From NCBI RefSeq assembly GCF_050003625.1, contig NC_134400.1, forward strand, positions 222,806,085 through 222,870,084: a stretch of DNA of 64,000 bases, given 5' to 3'. The notes below the pieces were generated by a model, which ran no database searches, had not been told where the DNA came from, and saw nothing but the letters and a program-made list of their open reading frames with translations. The DNA is from Haematobia irritans (Eukaryota; Arthropoda; Insecta; Diptera; Muscidae). Shown here in pieces: positions 1 to 13,747 of this stretch. Position numbers and translations under genes: made by a program. Within the stretch, counting starts at the first letter, position 1. Every line of letters starts with the position of its first letter.

Positions 1-1348
1 AAAATAAATTTACACGTTGCACATATACTTTTTTTACGGGGGTATGAGTGTAGGTCATTTTCCAACTTTTCAACTTTTTTTTGCAAATATATTGAATCGT
101 ATTGTAGATATAGAGTTTTAAGTAAAGCAATTTAAGTGAAATTGCAACAACAACGACAAACTTGGAATTTTACTTCTATTCATGGCAGAACATTTCAATC
201 AATATATCAAAAAAAAAAAAGTTCAAAATCCCTAACCCACTATGTCACACTACTCCTAGCTGCGCCATGTTTGAAACTCGTACGTGGTTGCGTATGAGTG
301 CTGGATTTTATTTTAAGCGACAACGTATACGCTCCCATGTGCCAAAAACAGCATAAAGCAGAACACAATGGCGGCATTATGACATAGCGCACAAGATGAC
401 AATTTAGAATTCTTAAAATGTAATTATTAAATTATTGAGTAAATTGTATTTATATATAAAAAAAAAAATTACAAAAAAATTCTTAAAATGTAATTATTAA
501 ATTATTGAGTAAATTGCATTTATATATTAAAAAATAACCATGGGATAAAAAGGCAAAATAAAAATTTAATTTACCAATAAAAATGTGACTGGTGGGCTGA
601 GAACATTTTGGTCACATTCCAAAGCAAATAGATTGTCCCAGATGGATGGTCGCCAAGACATTTGTCTTGGTTTTTAAATTTGGATTTTTCAAGACTCATG
701 TACCACGTGTAAAAACGATATTTTTCGATCTTTATTATAAAAGTATTTGTAGTTTCTGTGTATGATCCACATAGTATATGGTTTAAAGGACATTATAGCC
801 CTGTTTAGCAATTTTAATACTGCAATACTTTTGAAAGTGACATCAAAGTAAAAACCACATTGAAATGAACACCTCTAAACCTTCCATTGCTGTCCATTTG
901 TAGTCTGTTGCCATAGCAAAATAAACTAAGTTCTGGATGCAATCAAGATAGGAGCATGCATTGATAATGTTAGAAGGCCATCTATTGATAAACTGCTGCT
1001 AGGAGTGTAGATGTGTGTATCGTATGTTACATTCATTCTCTCGGCGTATTGGATTCGAAAAATAAATTGCTATTGAAACTGAAATGCTAACGATGCAAAT
1101 AGACCATGAATTGTAGTGATAGACATTTCTGTGGAATTGTTGGGATAGAATAAATTGCAACTGACATAAAATTCACCATCGTTACAATTTACACATGGTG
1201 GTAAAATTGTAGCTAACGGTAATTTCGTTTTGGTGAAAACATGTAACCTTAAGGTTACAATTTCTCAGCCTTAATTGTGTCATCCAAATAAGTTTCCAAA
1301 TAATAAAATTTTATAATGAAAGGTTACTGAGCCGTCAAGGAAACAAAA
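1..1348. other. No gene recognised
   Basis: AT-rich sequence left of the mariner relic, with the tandem duplication at 408-535. No homology was recognised and short frames are unremarkable. Confidence 0.6.
408..535. repeat. Tandem duplication (~72 bp x 2)
   Basis: AATTCTTAAAATGTAATTAT, TAAATTATTGAGTAAATTG.ATTTATATAT occurs at 408 and 480 with one or two differences. Confidence 0.9.
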
Positions 1349-2149
1349 TCGAATCTAAAACAAATTCGAAAAAGAAACATTAGTTTTAACCCTAGGATAG
1401 ACTACTTGGTCTGGTCAGACCAAATTTGACTTTGAACGCTTAGTGATCGAAAGCTTATCGCCTATCCTAGGGTTAATCTGAAGAAAAGTGCTGCAGAGTC
1501 GCATAGAATACTTGTTGAGGCATTTGGCAATCATGCTTTATCAGAAGCAACATACAAAAGATGGTGTCAATGGTTCAGAAATAATGATTTTGATGTGAGA
1601 AATGAAGAAGTGAGGGACCACCAAAAAAGTTTGAAGACGTCGAATTGGATGGAGATGACACTTTGAGTCAAAAGCAAATGGCAGCAATGTTAAATGTTGC
1701 ACAGCAACTAATTTGTGGTCGTTTAAAAGCTATGGGAAAGATTCAAAAGTGTGGAAAATGGGTGCCCCTGAATTGAATGAAAGACAGATGGAGAACCGAA
1801 AAAACACACTTTTGAAATTTTGTTTTGAAAGACTCGAAAGAAAATCGCCTTTGCATCGGATTGTTACTGGCCATGAAAAATTGATTTATTTTAAGAATCC
1901 TAAACGGAAAACATCGACGGCAAGAAGACAATGCTGTGTGTTTGGTGGGACCAGAAAGGTATGGTGTATCACGAGCTTCTAAAAGCTGGTGAAATTGTTA
2001 ATACTGATCGCTACCGACAACAAATGATCAATTTGAACCATGCATTGATAAATAAACGACCAGAATTGGCCAGAAGACACGGCAAGGTAATTTTGCTCCA
2101 TGACAAAACACCTGCACACAAAGCAAAAAAGGCTCGACTTCCTCATATT
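1349..2149 (+). pseudogene. Dead mariner transposase, truncated at 3' end
   Basis: Reading across frames gives a mariner transposase: the N-terminal KKSAAESHRILVEAFGNHAL, then RWCQWFRNNDFDV, CGKWVP, HRIVTG, and the C-proximal [18 protein letters not shown] and KVILLHD. Several frameshifts and stops are present. The first catalytic Asp (TGDEKW in the family) has become H in TGHEKL, and the second motif reads LLHDKTPAH. An 83-bp TTAA-flanked element (1390-1472) interrupts the start of the coding sequence; without it the frame runs from NISFN into LKKSAAE. The copy stops at 2149 where a mini-me-like repeat begins, so the last third (SPDLAPSDY region) is missing. Confidence 0.85.
1390..1472. mobile_element. 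83-bp TTAA-flanked MITE (piggyBac-type target)
   Basis: It has 11-bp perfect terminal inverted repeats (CCCTAGGATAG / CTATCCTAGGG) and is flanked by TTAA at 1386-1389 and 1473-1476. TTAA duplication and CCC-starting TIRs are typical of piggyBac-superfamily elements. It sits inside the mariner ORF described above. Confidence 0.8.
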
Positions 2150-3407
<1,258 letters not shown>

Positions 3408-3834
3408 TTTTATTAATTACAAATTTCCTATGATCGTTATAAAGAAGCACTTCTATTGTTTTGATCCCAACTGTATAAACCAAGTTGCGGTTTAAAGGTG
3501 GCATCTACGTTATGTTAACTACTGATAAAATGAAGAGAAATAGAGAGAAATTATTAAGTCAATTTGTAGGAAATCACAAATTCTCTTCAATCTTACGCCT
3601 CATATATTTTTCATTTAAATCCTATGAAAGTGAAGTCTTAAAAAAAATCTAACAATTTACTATCTTTTATTTCTATTTGAATATTAATATACAATAAGTG
3701 GTAAGTGCTCAAGAAACATGCAATGAATACAGACACACACACAGAGCTTTTGATGTATTTGTAGAAACACTAAGAAGAGAAGCACTTGGTTGGGGTGTTC
3801 CGAAGGTAATACCTCCACCATAGATTTAAATCAG

Positions 3835-4055
3835 TAGGCTAGGGATATGCAATAGCAAGTTGACTAAAGTGATAGCTAGCTGTTTTAGCATTAAATACTG
3901 CTCTTTATCAATGAGTGCTGTCCGATTCTGTGTTTAGATCAATGACATGACACCAATTTTTGTAGTCGGGACCGAATTGTGTGTCCCATTACGTGTGAAA
4001 CGCTAAGGGAAGCCATAAAGTACTCAGAAACGTCAACAGCGTTACACATAAAGAA
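3835..4055 (-). mobile_element. Old, diverged SINE copy
   Basis: CTCTTTATCAATGAGTGCTG.TCCGATTCTGTGTTTAG and GTGTGAAACGCTAAGGGAAG, AAGTACTCAGAAACGTCAAC follow the SINE body in order with many changes. Confidence 0.5.
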
Positions 4056-5035
4056 AAACTAAGAGCAAAAAATACTTTCCTCCAGAACGAAATGTTATAT
4101 AAAATAAATTCCCCTTTATTATGTGTTTTCTTTAAGAGCAAATAAAACCGAATTTATGACAAGTGAAGCAACAGTTGTCTTTAATCTTTTTAATTTGGTT
4201 GGTCTAGCATCGAAAGAAAACTTCACCTCTTTAAAGCTCCGTTCCTCAGAAAAGAGGCTTTTTAGTGTATAACAAATGGTTATTCCATATAACCTCCCAG
4301 CAAAAAGTTTGGAAGTTCTTCTAAAGGCACAACTTTAAAAGCACTTCCAAAAATGTCCTCCCAAAGATGTTCTTTATTTTAACTACACAGGAAGTTCTTT
4401 TAAATAAATTTTTTTATAACTTGCTTTTCTCATATTTTTAATGGGTAATTTTAACTTTTTTTTTGTCTCAAATAGGTTAAAAACAGATTAAGGATTAATA
4501 AAATGGTACAAATTATTCAAATTTTGTCGAAAAAAATTATGAATCCATTCTGGAAAAATTGCGAACTTTTTAGAATTTTTGAAGTCAAACTGTTCAAACA
4601 AGCGTTAGAATGAATCATAGAAAAAATCATAAAAAATTATATAAATTATTTATTTGGCAAAATATTACAAAAATTGTAAATTCACATCCAAAACACTGTA
4701 TTCGGATCACACTTTAAGAAGTAAGTCAAATTCAGTGCAAATGCAATTGAATTGGTGGACATCCGTCCAATGAAAAGCCCATGTTAAATTAATCGTTTCT
4801 GCGCCAATTTTGCACCACTTCCGGATCCAAACAGAACAATTTCACTGCTTTTTTGGCGACGCTTTTTTTGCTGGGCTGTCATTGGAAATCATCTCAGAAA
4901 AATATAAAATTCAAATTTTAGAGATATCCCATTGCGAAATTGGCCTATAAGAGGTGTCTTCAGTTCAAGTGAAATTCACATTAAGAACTGACATTTAACA
5001 TTTGCATGTTTCAGGTTAGAGTCTGATACTGAGGG

Positions 5036-5420
5036 CCCAGCAAAAAATGGAGCACTATTACAGCAGGATTGTAAGGGAGAGAGGCAGTACCAACTGCTTA
5101 CAAAACAACCGTATCAGTGCTGATTTCTGTGGGCGATGTCCCGATTTAGAGCAGCTTCTACATAGCGCTATTTTAATAGAAATATTGCTCAGAAGTGATA
5201 TATAATATTGAGTATAGCATTGTTGGCGTGAAGGAAAACAGCACTACCTTTAATGCATCTATACTGCATGAATTGGTTGCAATAACGTAAAGGAATGATC
5301 ACAAACTAGTTTGATTATCCGTTTACGTTATTGCCACCGATTCATGCAGTGTGGATACACTGCCTACTTTATGTTATTGTATACCAAAAAGCGCAACTAA
5401 ACTCTTACTGTTGAAGTATT
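5036..5420 (+). mobile_element. CCCAGC MITE, right end lost
   Basis: Starts CCCAGCAAAAAATGGAGC and is collinear with the complete copies through CTCTTACTGTTGAAGTATT, where the final TTTGCTGGG is missing. It lies in the loop of the foldback element 4306-6618. Confidence 0.75.
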
Positions 5421-6110
5421 CTGTCTGTAGTTCATATTACGGTCTTCATTAAAAAAAAACTGGGACTTCCGTCTGCACTTCAAACATGGCGTTTTAAGCC
5501 TGTATCAATAAGAATATCAAACACACTTAGATTTCGGTCTTTCTGAAGTTTCAAGCCGGATATTAAAAACTGAGATTTTAGAAATCCAGCCACTGAGGTT
5601 TCGCCCTACAATTCATTTACAGAGGTCCCGGGTGTTAATTACACCCTGGTACTTAGAGCATAGACTACAGCTCAGACTACCGTCTTCATTTCGAAAACTG
5701 GTAAGAGAGGATATTAAATAACCAATGATGATTAGGTCTCCAGTTCCAATACTCAGATATCGGTCGTCGGTTTAATTTCCGAAGATTGAATCTGAAACAT
5801 TAAATATTGCTATTTTTATAAGTTCAAACACTGATGTTTCCGTCGGTATTCCATTTACTGAGGATAAAAACGGTTCAGATACTGAGCACTCCGACTGCAG
5901 TTCAGCCCTTGAAGAAGTGGGGCTTTGCATATCATACCGGCAAAATACTATACGCGAAACTAATCCTCGAGGTTGTTACTGAAGACTCAATATCACTGAC
6001 GAAGCTTCTACCGTTCCTGCAGGCAAAGCAAACACATAGTGACATCACGAAGCTTTGTGGAGATTAATGCAATTTCGAAACGATTTTGTAACAAATGCGA
6101 ATCTGTGAAC
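5421..6110. other. Foldback loop: unknown sequence with recurring ACTGAGG/TTTCCG-like motifs
   Basis: No gene recognised. ACTGAG, TTTACTGAGG and GTTTCCGTC-like motifs recur loosely every 25-60 bp, suggesting a very degenerate tandem array. Confidence 0.3.
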
Positions 6111-6459
6111 CAGCAAAAATGCGTGGCCATAAAAGTAGCGAAAACGATCATTTTTGATCCAAGTGGTGCAAAATTGGCGCAGAAGCGATAAATTTTACAT
6201 GGGCTTGTCATAGGAGGGATGTCCACCATTTCAACAGCCGTTGCATTGAATTTGCATCACTTCTTAAGGTGTTATCCGAATTCTGAGTTTTGGATGTGAA
6301 TTAAACAATTTTGTGATATATTCCCCAAAAAAATTAGAATTTTTTTTATCAAAAATTCGCAATTTTTCTACAAAGGATTCAGCATTTTTTCGACAAAATT
6401 TGAATAATGTGCACCATTTTATTATTTCTTGCTCTATCTTGAACCTATTCGAAAGTAAA

Positions 6460-6803
6460 AAAGTTAAAATTACCCATTATAACTATGAAAAAAGCGAGTT
6501 ATGAAAATTGAATTAAAAGAACTTCATATGTAGTTAAAATAAAAAACATCTTTGGGAGGACATTTTTAAAAGTTCTTTGGAAGTTGTGCCTTAAGAATAG
6601 CTTCCATTTTTTGCTGGGAAATTAAGCTGTAGAGTGATGATCACTTCATTGACACATCGTCATATGGTTTTAGAAAAATTTCAAATCTACGAAATGACTC
6701 ATTTTTCATACCTACCGTGAAACGTCTACCTACGGTAGAGGTATTGAAAAACCAAACATTCTAGGTCGCAAGGCTTTCGATTCCAGGGAATCTCTAGATT
6801 AGA
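6460..6803. repeat. Direct repeat left of family Y copy 1
   Basis: It is duplicated at 9128-9453 with few substitutions and one 23-bp difference. It begins GTTAAAATTACCCATTATAA (right arm of the foldback) and ends GGGAATCTCTAGATTAGAAA. Confidence 0.85.
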
Positions 6804-9133
6804 AACAAGTAAGTAAAATCTAAAGTCGGGCGGGGCCGACTATATTATACCCTTCACCCCTATGTAGGCCAAAATTTGTGTTACCATCTCAAATACTTCA
6901 CATTTGCTGGAAGCTATATAAAGCAGACAATTTTTTTACTTCTACAAAATCTCTGGAATTAAAATTTAAATCGGCTAACGCTATCCAGTTAATTGGAGGA
7001 AACTTCCATTGAAAATGGGTCTAAAATGTGTAACAGTCTACCATATTTCCCCAACTCTGGTGTACGTATATATGGGAGCTATATATAATCTGAACCGATT
7101 TTGACTAAATTTGACATGTATAGTTAGAATAATAATTCTAAATGTCAGTATAACTTTGGCCCCCTGGTCATATGAATGCAGATCGGACGGAAGATGTATA
7201 TAGGAGCCATATCTAAATCTTAACCGATTTCAACCAAATTTGGCACAATGACCGATACTACTAAAAGTACTCCTTGTGCGAAATTTGAAACATATCACGG
7301 CAAAACCCTGGATCTTGAGGTCATATAAGTTCAAATCGGACGAAAGATATATATGGGAGCTATATATAAATCTGAATCGATTTTGACCATATTTGGCACA
7401 TACAATATTATCGTTAAAAGTACCGCTTGTGCAAAATTTGAAGTAAGTCAGGGCAAAACTCTGGCTTTTGAGACCATATAAGTCCAAATCGGGCGAAAGA
7501 TATATATGTGAGCTATATCTAAATCTGAACCGATTTTAACAAAATTTGACACACTTAACGATACTATTAAACGTACCCCTTGTGCAAAATTTGAAGCAAA
7601 TTACGGCAAAACTCTGGCTTTTGTGGTCATATAAGTTCAAATCGGACGAAAGATATATGTGGGAGCTATATCTAAATTTGAACCGATTTCAATAAAATTT
7701 ACCAAGCATTGGTAGAATGTCAATTCTACCCTTTGTGCAAAATTTCACGAAGATCGGTAGTAAACTTTGGCCTCTGTGGTCATATGAGTCTAAATCGGAC
7801 GAAAGATATATATGGGAGCTATATCTAAATCTTAACCGATTTGGCTGATATTTTGCAAGATCTTCGAGATTCATAAAATATTTGGATGTACGGTATTTCA
7901 AGAAAATCGGTTGATAAACACGCTAACTATGACCAAATCGGGGATAAATATATATGACAGCTATATCTAAATCTGAACCGTTTTTTTCCAAAACCAATAG
8001 CGATTGTCTCTGTCCCAAGAAAGGGCCCTATGCCAAATTTGAGGACGATCGGACTTAAATTGCGAGCTGTACTTTGTTCACAAAATTACATATACAGACA
8101 GACGGACGGACGGACAGACGGACGGACGGACGGACAGACAGACAGACGGACATCGCTAAATCGACTCAGAATTTAATTCTAAGCCGATCGGTATACTAAA
8201 AGATGGGTCTATGACCACTATTTCTGGCGTTACATACAAATGCACCACATACAAAACACATACAAAATGTACCACAGTAGTGGTGAAGGGTATAAATATG
8301 GGAAACATTTAAATCTGAAGCAATTTTAATGAAACTTCGCAAAAGTTTATTTATGATTTATCGCTCGATATATATGTATTAGAAGTTTAGGAAAATTAGA
8401 GTCATTTTTACAACTTTTCGACTAAGCAGTGGCGATTTTACAAGGAAAATGTTGGCATTTTGACCATTTTTGTCGAAATCAGAAAAACATATATATGGGA
8501 GCTATATCTAAATCTGAACCGATTTCAACCAAATTTGGCACGCATAGCAACAATGCTAATTCTACTCCCTGTGCAAAATTTCAACTAAATCGGAGTTAAA
8601 AATTGGTCTCTGTGGTCATATGAGTGTAAATCGGTCGAATGCTATATATGAGAGATATATCTAAATCTGAACCGATTTCAACCAAATTTGGCACGCATAG
8701 CTACAATGCTAATTCTACTCCCTGTGCAAAATATCAACTAAATCGGAGTGCTAATTGTTCTTCTTGTGTAAAATTTTAAGCAAATTAGGCTAAAACTCTG
8801 GCTTCTGGGCCCATCTAAGTCCATATCGGGCGAAATATATATATGGGAGCTATATCTAAATCTGTACCGATTTCTTCCAAAATCAATAGGGATCTATTCT
8901 GAGCCAAAACACATACTTATGCCAAATTTGAAGTCGATTGGACTAAAGCTGCGACCTAGACTTTGATTACAAAAATGTGTTCAGGGCCAGACGGACAACG
9001 CTATATCGACTCAGGAGCCCACCCTGAGTATTTTTGCCAAAGGCACCATGTGTCTATCTCGTCTCCTTCTGGGTGTTGCAAACATATGCACTAACTTATA
9101 GTACCCTGTTCCACAGTGTGGAGCAGGGTATAA
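6804..9133 (+). mobile_element. Family Y repeat element, copy 1 (dimeric)
   Basis: Starts AACAAGTAAGTAAAATCTAA, GTCGGGCGGGGCCGACTATA, TTATACCCTTCACC. It then has ~153-bp units (ATATATGGGAGCTATATCTA) and a GACGGACGGACAGACGG tract. It reaches GTGGTGAAGGGTATAAATAT near 8280-8300, and a second Y fragment continues to 9133 (GTGTGGAGCAGGGTATAAA). The ends carry inverted TATACCCTTCACCAC / GTGGTGAAGGGTATA. It is structurally like family X (AACAAGTA end, GTCY tract, ~153-bp units). Confidence 0.75.
8096..8153. repeat. GACG/GACA tetranucleotide tract in family Y copy 1
   Basis: ACAGACAGACGGACGGACGG and similar units; the GTCY tract typical of mini-me-like elements, read on the other strand. Confidence 0.9.
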
Positions 9134-9453
9134 AAAGTTAAAATTACCCATTATAACTATGAAAAAAGCGAGTTATGAAAATTGAATTAAAAGAACTTCG
9201 TATGCAGTTAAAATAATGAACATCTTTGGGAGGACATTTTTGAAAGTTCTTTGGAAGTTGTGCCTTAAGAATAGCTTCCATTTTTTGCTGGGAAATTAAG
9301 CTGTAGAGTGATGATCATTTCATTGACACATGGTCATATGGTTTTAGAAAAATTTCAAATCTACCGTGAAACGTCTACCTACGGTAGAGGTATTGAAAAA
9401 CCAAACGTTCTAGGTCGCAAGGCTTTCGATTCCAGGGAATCTCTAGATTAGAA
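9128..9453. repeat. Direct repeat right of family Y copy 1
   Basis: Second copy of 6460-6803. It contains the foldback end and ~185 bp of what follows it, so the duplication is not just a transposon end. Confidence 0.85.
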
Positions 9454-9687
9454 AAACTACTTTGCCAGCGGTTTAATGCAAACACAAACCTTCATTCCGC
9501 CACCTACCATCGACAGTTAGGAATCAATGGCTTCCAGTCTTTACTTTTCCATAGTTGATATCAATGTTAGCTTTCAATGTACTTCTCACTTCATTGCTAG
9601 CTATGCCTTCAAGGCTGAGAATTCAATATGCTACGGATATGACATTCCGATTCTGATGAACTTAGCTTCGATCTTTCATTTAGTTTT

Positions 9688-11350
9688 TATACCCACCACC
9701 ATGGAATGGTGACGGGGGTATAATAAGTTTGTCATTCCGTTTGTAACACATCGAAATATCGATTTCCGACTATATAAAGTATATATATTCTTGATCAGGG
9801 AGAAATTCTAAGACGATATAACCATGTCCGTCTGTCTGTCTGTTGTAATCACGCTACAGCTTTCAATAATGGCGTTATCGTCCAGCAATTTTGAGCTTCT
9901 AGAAACCGTTGTTTTTATCCGATTTGCCTGAAATTGGAAATTTAGAGGTATTTTGGGACCACAAATAGGTGCGTGGAAAAGGGTCTGTATAGTTCCATGT
10001 TTTGATATAGCACCTATATAGACCGATCTCCAGATTTTACACCTTGGGCTTCTAGAAATCGTAGTTTTTATCCGATTTGTCTGAAATTGGAAATTTAGAG
10101 GTATCTCGGGACCACAAATAGGTGCGTCGAAAATGGTCTGTATATTTCCATGTTTTGATATAGCCCCTATATAGCCCGATCTCCTGATTTTACATCTTGG
10201 GCTTCTAGAAACCGTTTTTTATCCGATTTGCCTGAAATTGGAAATTTAGAGGTATTTTGGGACCACAAATAGGTGCGTCGAAAAGGGTCTGTATAGTTCC
10301 ATGTTTTGATATAACCCTTATATAGACCGATCTCCTTATTTTACATCTTGGGCTTCTAGAAACCGTAGTTTTTATCCGATTTATCTGAAATTGGAAATTT
10401 AGAGGTATCTTGGGACCACAAATAGGTGTGCCGAAAATGGTGTGTATCGGTCCACCTTTCGGTATAGCCCCCATATAGACCGATCTCTAGATTTTACTTC
10501 TTGGGCGTTTAGAAACCGTAGTTTTTATCCGATTTGTCTGAAATTTGAAATCTAGTAGTATTTTAGGACCACAAATAGGTGTGCAGAAAATGAAGCCTAT
10601 CGGTCTATGTTTTGCTATGCCCCCATATGAACCGATTCCCGATTTTACTTCTTGGGCGTCTAGAAACTGTATTTTCTATCCGATTAGCTTGAAATTTGAA
10701 ATCTAGAGATATTTTAGGAATACAAATAGGTGTGCCGAATATGGTGTGTATAGATCTATGGTTTGCTATAGCTCCCATATAGACCGATCTCACGATTTTA
10801 CTTCTTGGGCTTCTAGAAACCGTAGTTTTTATTCAATTTGCCTCAAATATTAAATCTAGAAGTTTTTTAGGACCATAAATAAGTGTTCCGATTCGGTACA
10901 GATTTTGACATATCCCCCTTATAAACCCGCCCTCAAATTTCTGTAGGGTTTTTAGAACCACAATTAGGATTTCCAGATTTTACTTCTTGTAATCATTTGA
11001 ATAATGGGGGTAAAAGTCTACAGATTTTAGATTTTAAATTAAGGCGTCATTTCATTATTTATCTTGCACACTTACACGAGATGTTTATGATTCCCCAAAA
11101 AACTCAACCAAAAATGGTTCTTATAAATCCAGAATCTGACTTAGTCTTCATAGATAAAATCTTTAAAATTATATTCGGGAAGTATACTGGTTGAATTGAT
11201 CTGCTTGGGACAGATATTCTGTCATCAAACCCCCTGAAAACTTATATATTATCAAGTAACCCGCACCGACAAAGAGTTTTCAAAAGAAACTATTGTATTT
11301 GATTCATGGTGGTGGGTATTTAAGATTCGGCCAGGCTGTATATACTTGTT
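9688..11350 (+). mobile_element. mini-me-like repeat element, divergent subfamily
   Basis: Same architecture as family X: TATACCCACCACCATGG, the start block TTTGTCATTCCGTTTGTAAC, TATATATATTCTTGATCAGG, GTCTGTCTGTCTGTTG, and the end TTCGGCCAGGCTGTATATAC. The central units differ (GCTTCTAGAAACCGTAGTTT) but also repeat at ~153 bp: 10048, 10201, 10352. Confidence 0.75.
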
Positions 11351-12079
11351 TTTTTTATTTAGTTGCTTCCAATGTCATAGCCAAAGGAATTTTTAAATAC
11401 AAGAAAACAACATCCGATAGCTTTCATAGCATGTTAGAGAAATCTTCTTTTACATTTCTGCTTAAACTTTATCTAGTCAGAGGTTAAGGCGTCAGATTGC
11501 AAATATACTCGTTTCAAGCAATCCATTAAATTTTATTTAGCTCGAGGGTATTCTAGCACATAAAACATATACGCATATGAGATGTCCTTGGCGTCACAGT
11601 TTATAAAATTGAATTCGTTTGAAGGAATGTCTCAAGAAACTATCGATATACATATCAATCTAATGCCTAGTGATGAATCGAGGCATTATTGGATTTCTTA
11701 CAACCCATACTTCCTTCATATACATTTACAAGTTAGTTACTTGTACAACCATCACACATGGAGAAATGTGACGGAAAACTCAAAGAAAACAACATTTCAA
11801 AGAAAAGAAACATAGTTCTTACAAGTGAAAACTTTAAGGATGCTCATAAACATTTAAGGCTAACTAGAGGATTTGCATATATTTTACCAACAGTGAATAT
11901 ATTTGTAAATCATGTGTAATAGGGTGACACCATAAAAATAAGCCAAACACAGTTGAAAATATAAATTTCGTAGACCGTAAGAGAATACTGGGGAAAAGCA
12001 AAAATTGATAAGCACTTGCTGTTAAATGGAAATCTCACTTAAGAACGGGATTATGGGCTCAATTCCAATTTCCACCAAA
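11351..12079. other. No gene recognised
   Basis: Unique-looking AT-rich sequence between a mini-me-like element and a SINE. Frames of 60-80 codons show no familiar motif. Confidence 0.6.
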
Positions 12080-12352
12080 CACCGAAAAGTTTTCCAGCGG
12101 TGTTTTATCTCCTCTCAGTAATGCTGGTGACATTTCTGATTGTTTCAAAGCTTCTCAAAGTGGTTTCACCGTAATGTGAATCGCCGTTCGGACTCGGTTA
12201 TAAGAAGGAGGTTCGTTGTCGATGAGCTAACCATAAAATCGGGCAAGACTCTTTTATAAGAGAGAAGTTCACCACTTGTGGTATCACAATGGTCTGAATT
12301 GTCTAAGTGAGTCTAAAATAACTTGGGCTGCCACTATACCTAACCTAGCCTA
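12080..12352 (+). mobile_element. SINE, 5' truncated
   Basis: CACCAAACACCGAAAAGTTT to GCCACTATACCTAACCTAGC. Same body as 28045-28590. Confidence 0.8.
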
Positions 12353-12462
12353 CATACTACTAACTTACAATTTACAAGCCAACGGTAAGAAATAAAACTA
12401 TATTTTGTCAACAGTAGTTGTTAACACAATCCAAATAATTCGATTGTGGTTGCCAGTCTTTA

Positions 12463-13747
12463 AAGGGCGATACGATCAAAATTTGGTCAATATAAACTTG
12501 ACGTATTTCTTTCAATTTTGCATTCAAAAAACCTAAACATCCCTCATTTTGAAGGTGTGTGTGTGTAAAATGTTGCTCCTATTTTGATTTTGGAATTCAC
12601 CCTTCAGTTGTCAAAATGCCGTCCAAGCAAGAAGAGCAGCGTATCAAAATTCTGCTCGCGCATCGCGAAAATCCGAGCTACGCACGCAAAGCTGGCAAAA
12701 TCGCTAAAAGTTGCCAAATCAACCGTTACAAATGTAATTAAAGTGTTTGGGGAACGTTTGTCGACAGCCAGGAAGTCTGGATCGGGGGGAAATCGAAAAC
12801 CGGAAGCCGCTGAGACGACAAAGAGAGTTGCCGGTAGTTTCAAGCGAAACCCTAACCTCTCTCCCGAGATGCCGCAAATAAGCTGGGTGTATCGTCAACA
12901 ACCGTGCATCGAGCCAAAAAACGAGCCGGACTATCGACTTACAAGAAGGTAGTGACTCCAAATCGCGATGATAAACAAAGTACGACGGCCAAAGCGCGAT
13001 CCCCGACGATGCTGACGAAGTTTGACTGCGTGGTAATGGACGACGAACCCTACGTCAAAGCCGACTACAAGCAGCTTCCGGGACAGGAGTTTTATACGGC
13101 AAAAGGAAGGGGAAAGGTAGCAGATATTTTCAAGCACATAAAACTGTCAAAGTTCGCAAAGAAATATCTGGTTTGGCAAGCCATCTGTACCTGTAGCTTG
13201 AAAAGCAGCATTTTCATAGCTTCCGGGATTGTCGACCAAGAAATTTACGTGAAAGAGTGTTTGAATAAACGTCTGCTGCCTTTCCTGAAGAAACACGGTT
13301 GTTCCGTACTGTTTTTGCCGGATTTGGCATCTTGCCATTACGGTAAAAAGACCATGGAGTGGTACGCCGCTAACAACGTGCAGGTGGTTCCCAAGGACAA
13401 GAACCCTCCCAACACGCCAGAGCTCCGCCCAATTGAGAAATACTGGGCTATTGTCAAGCGGAACCTAAAGAAGACCAAAAAAACTGCTAAGGACGAGCAG
13501 CAGTTCAAGGCAAACTGGCTTTCTGCGGCGAAGAAGGTGGACAAGGTGGCTGTACAAAATCTGATGGCAGGTGTCAAGCGTGAGGCCCAGCAATTCGGAT
13601 TTGGAAAAGCGAAAGCATAACTGAATATTTTTCCTGAATTTTATACTAGTTGAACTTGAAAAATAAATTTAATTTGATTTTTTAAATAAACGATTTCACC
13701 GATTTACACGCGTTTTCCCTTGACCAAATTTTGACCGTATCACCCTT
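12463..13747 (+). mobile_element. ITmD37E-type Tc1/mariner element, near full length
   Basis: 1285 bp, flanked by TA on both sides. Imperfect ~27-bp TIRs start AAGGGCGATACGATCAAAA on the left and AAGGGTGATACGGTCAAAA on the right (reverse complement). It carries the transposase at 12616-13620. Confidence 0.9.
12616..13620 (+). pseudogene. DD37E Tc1/mariner transposase with two frameshifts
   Basis: The start is ATG CCG TCC AAG (MPSKQEEQRIKILLAHREN). A helix-turn-helix region follows (LAKSLKVAKSTVTNVIKVFG) after a first frameshift near 12690. A second frameshift near 12870 joins FKRNPNLS to a long open frame, AKKRAGLSTYKKV to FGFGKAKA, ending at 13620. Catalytic residues are D in CVVMDDEPYVKAD, D in FLPDLASCHY and E in RPIEKYW. 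I count 37 residues between the last two, which matches the DD37E group known from mosquitoes. The catalytic core is intact but the frameshifts disable the gene. The transposase would bind its own TIRs and cut at TA. Confidence 0.88.

Larger units (their letters stand above)
4306..6618. mobile_element. 2.3-kb foldback element with ~500-bp inverted arms
   Basis: The left arm starts CCCAGCAAAAAGTTTGGAAG and the right arm ends TTCCATTTTTTGCTGGG. The arms match over roughly 4306-4890 and 6118-6618 in inverted orientation (for example AATGTCCTCCCAAAGATGTT / AACATCTTTGGGAGGACATT). The loop holds the MITE at 5036 and unknown sequence. No transposase frame was recognised, and no clear target duplication was seen. 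Confidence 0.75.
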
